A stretch of 64,000 bases of DNA from NCBI RefSeq assembly GCF_013170825.1, contig NZ_CP033365.1, positions 5,592,001-5,656,000 of the forward strand, read 5' to 3'. The position numbers and the translations under genes are program-made. The notes beneath the pieces are model-generated. The model did not search any database, was not told where the DNA came from, and saw only the letters and a program-made list of their open reading frames with translations. Positions within the stretch are counted from its first letter, which is position 1, and each line of letters starts with the position of its first letter. This stretch comes from Mesorhizobium sp. NZP2298. Lineage in GTDB: Bacteria; Pseudomonadota; Alphaproteobacteria; Rhizobiales; Rhizobiaceae. Below, in pieces: positions 63,632-64,000 of this stretch.

Positions 63632-63723
63632 CGATATTTCCAGCCCCTTTGTCCCGCGCCCGCCGACAACTTTCCGGTCAGGCCAGAATCAGTCCTGCGA
63701 CCGTTGCCGTTAGGCAGCATTGC

Positions 63724-63789
63724 TTGACCGAATTTGTTCAGTCAAATTTTCGCGTTTCCACTACAATGCAAAAGCATTGCGCACGTCAA
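63724..63789. promoter_or_regulatory. two candidate operators between the lacI-type and PfkB genes
   Basis: First, TTGACcGAA-TTTG-TTCaGTCAA (63724-63745), an inverted repeat with one mismatched pair per arm. Second, TTGCGCACGTCAA (63777-63789), 11 of 13 identical to the site at 60269. Both are in the 265-base gap between the divergent starts at 63631 and 63897, the usual place for LacI autoregulation. No gene was seen in the gap. Confidence 0.55.
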
Positions 63790-63896
63790 ATTATTTATTG
63801 ACGCTCTGAAAACGACAACCTAGGCTTTGGGACCTGTACGGACGTGGAGAAGGCGCTCGGCAACCGGCCGCAGGGCAATCTGGGAATGGTGAGGAC

Positions 63897-64000
63897 ATGA
63901 AGAAACTGGTTTGCGCCGGCGAGATCCTGGTCGAGATCATGGCCGAGCGGATCGGTCAGAGTTTCCTTGCCCCCGGCCCTCTGGTCGGCCCGTTTCCCTC
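63897..64000 (+). CDS. PfkB-family carbohydrate kinase (N-terminus only)
   Basis: Thirty-four codons before the right edge, starting MKKLVCAGEILVEIMAERIG, which matches the first strand of PfkB/ribokinase sugar kinases (GExLxE/D). ATG 63897 is preceded by GGTGAGGA. It is divergent from the LacI regulator. Phosphorylation of a sugar or keto-sugar-acid from the neighbouring pathway is likely but cannot be specified. Confidence 0.75.
   Translation, partial: MKKLVCAGEILVEIMAERIGQSFLAPGPLVGPFP

Overview
The window looks like chromosome (or a large replicon) of a Rhizobiales alphaproteobacterium, most likely Mesorhizobium or a close relative. This rests on very high GC with strong third-position bias, an FMN-riboswitch-controlled type II lumazine synthase, a C-terminally short second FtsZ, a dctA/dctBD locus of classic rhizobial design, an erythritol locus of Rhizobiales type, and copies of the TAGAGCATGAT intergenic palindrome typical of these genomes. 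No rRNA, tRNA, CRISPR array, phage or transposase gene was seen. The content is mostly catabolic: seven full or partial ABC/MFS/DctA uptake systems, each tied to its own enzymes and regulator.

1-7 kb: a ribose-type ABC importer (ATPase, permease, start of the binding protein) is divergent from mtnK-mtnA (methylthioribose kinase and methylthioribose-1-phosphate isomerase). A perfect 11-bp inverted repeat lies between them, which suggests methylthioribose uptake and salvage. An Lrp-type regulator and a divergent MFS exporter follow.

7-12.5 kb: an FMN riboswitch and ribH2, then dhaK-dhaL (a dihydroxyacetone/tetrulose kinase without a PTS DhaM), a convergent autotransporter whose passenger looks like a beta-propeller, and a FadR-type GntR regulator.

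12.5-28.9 kb: a complete erythritol locus. deoR-eryH-eryI and a divergent class II aldolase (fba) face a roughly 13-kb same-strand operon: eryD, binding protein, two permeases, two unlike ATPases, eryA, a D-2-hydroxyacid dehydrogenase, eryB, a class II (fuculose-type) aldolase and eryC. Together they could import erythritol and convert it to D-erythrose 4-phosphate; three enzymes are extra to that route.

29-31 kb: ftsZ2 and a LuxR-type regulator. 31.2-43.7 kb: an unassigned catabolic cluster, probably under that LuxR regulator (a stack of TACCCC/GGGGTA half-sites lies between them). It holds an N,N-dimethylformamidase-like protein, a sulfonate/nitrate-type ABC importer, a polysaccharide-deacetylase/imidase-like protein, two SDRs (one frameshifted), a HisD-like dehydrogenase with altered zinc ligands, a C45 Ntn-hydrolase, a GntR regulator and a PuuA-like glutamine synthetase homologue. 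This is the best candidate for an undescribed system.

43.7-50.7 kb: remnant of a siderophore permease, anmK, a GNAT acetyltransferase, and dctD-dctB divergent from dctA with a textbook sigma-54 promoter and DctD sites. 50.7-64 kb: a ten-gene overlapping operon (binding protein, two permeases, two TIM-barrel isomerases, Gfo/Idh dehydrogenase, alpha/beta hydrolase, Rpe-like epimerase, ROK kinase, ATPase), with a divergent second Gfo/Idh gene, an esterase, a LacI regulator and the start of a PfkB kinase. Its enzyme set fits a 3-keto-glycoside or anhydrosugar pathway. Near-identical 13-bp sites upstream of the operon and of the LacI gene suggest one regulon.
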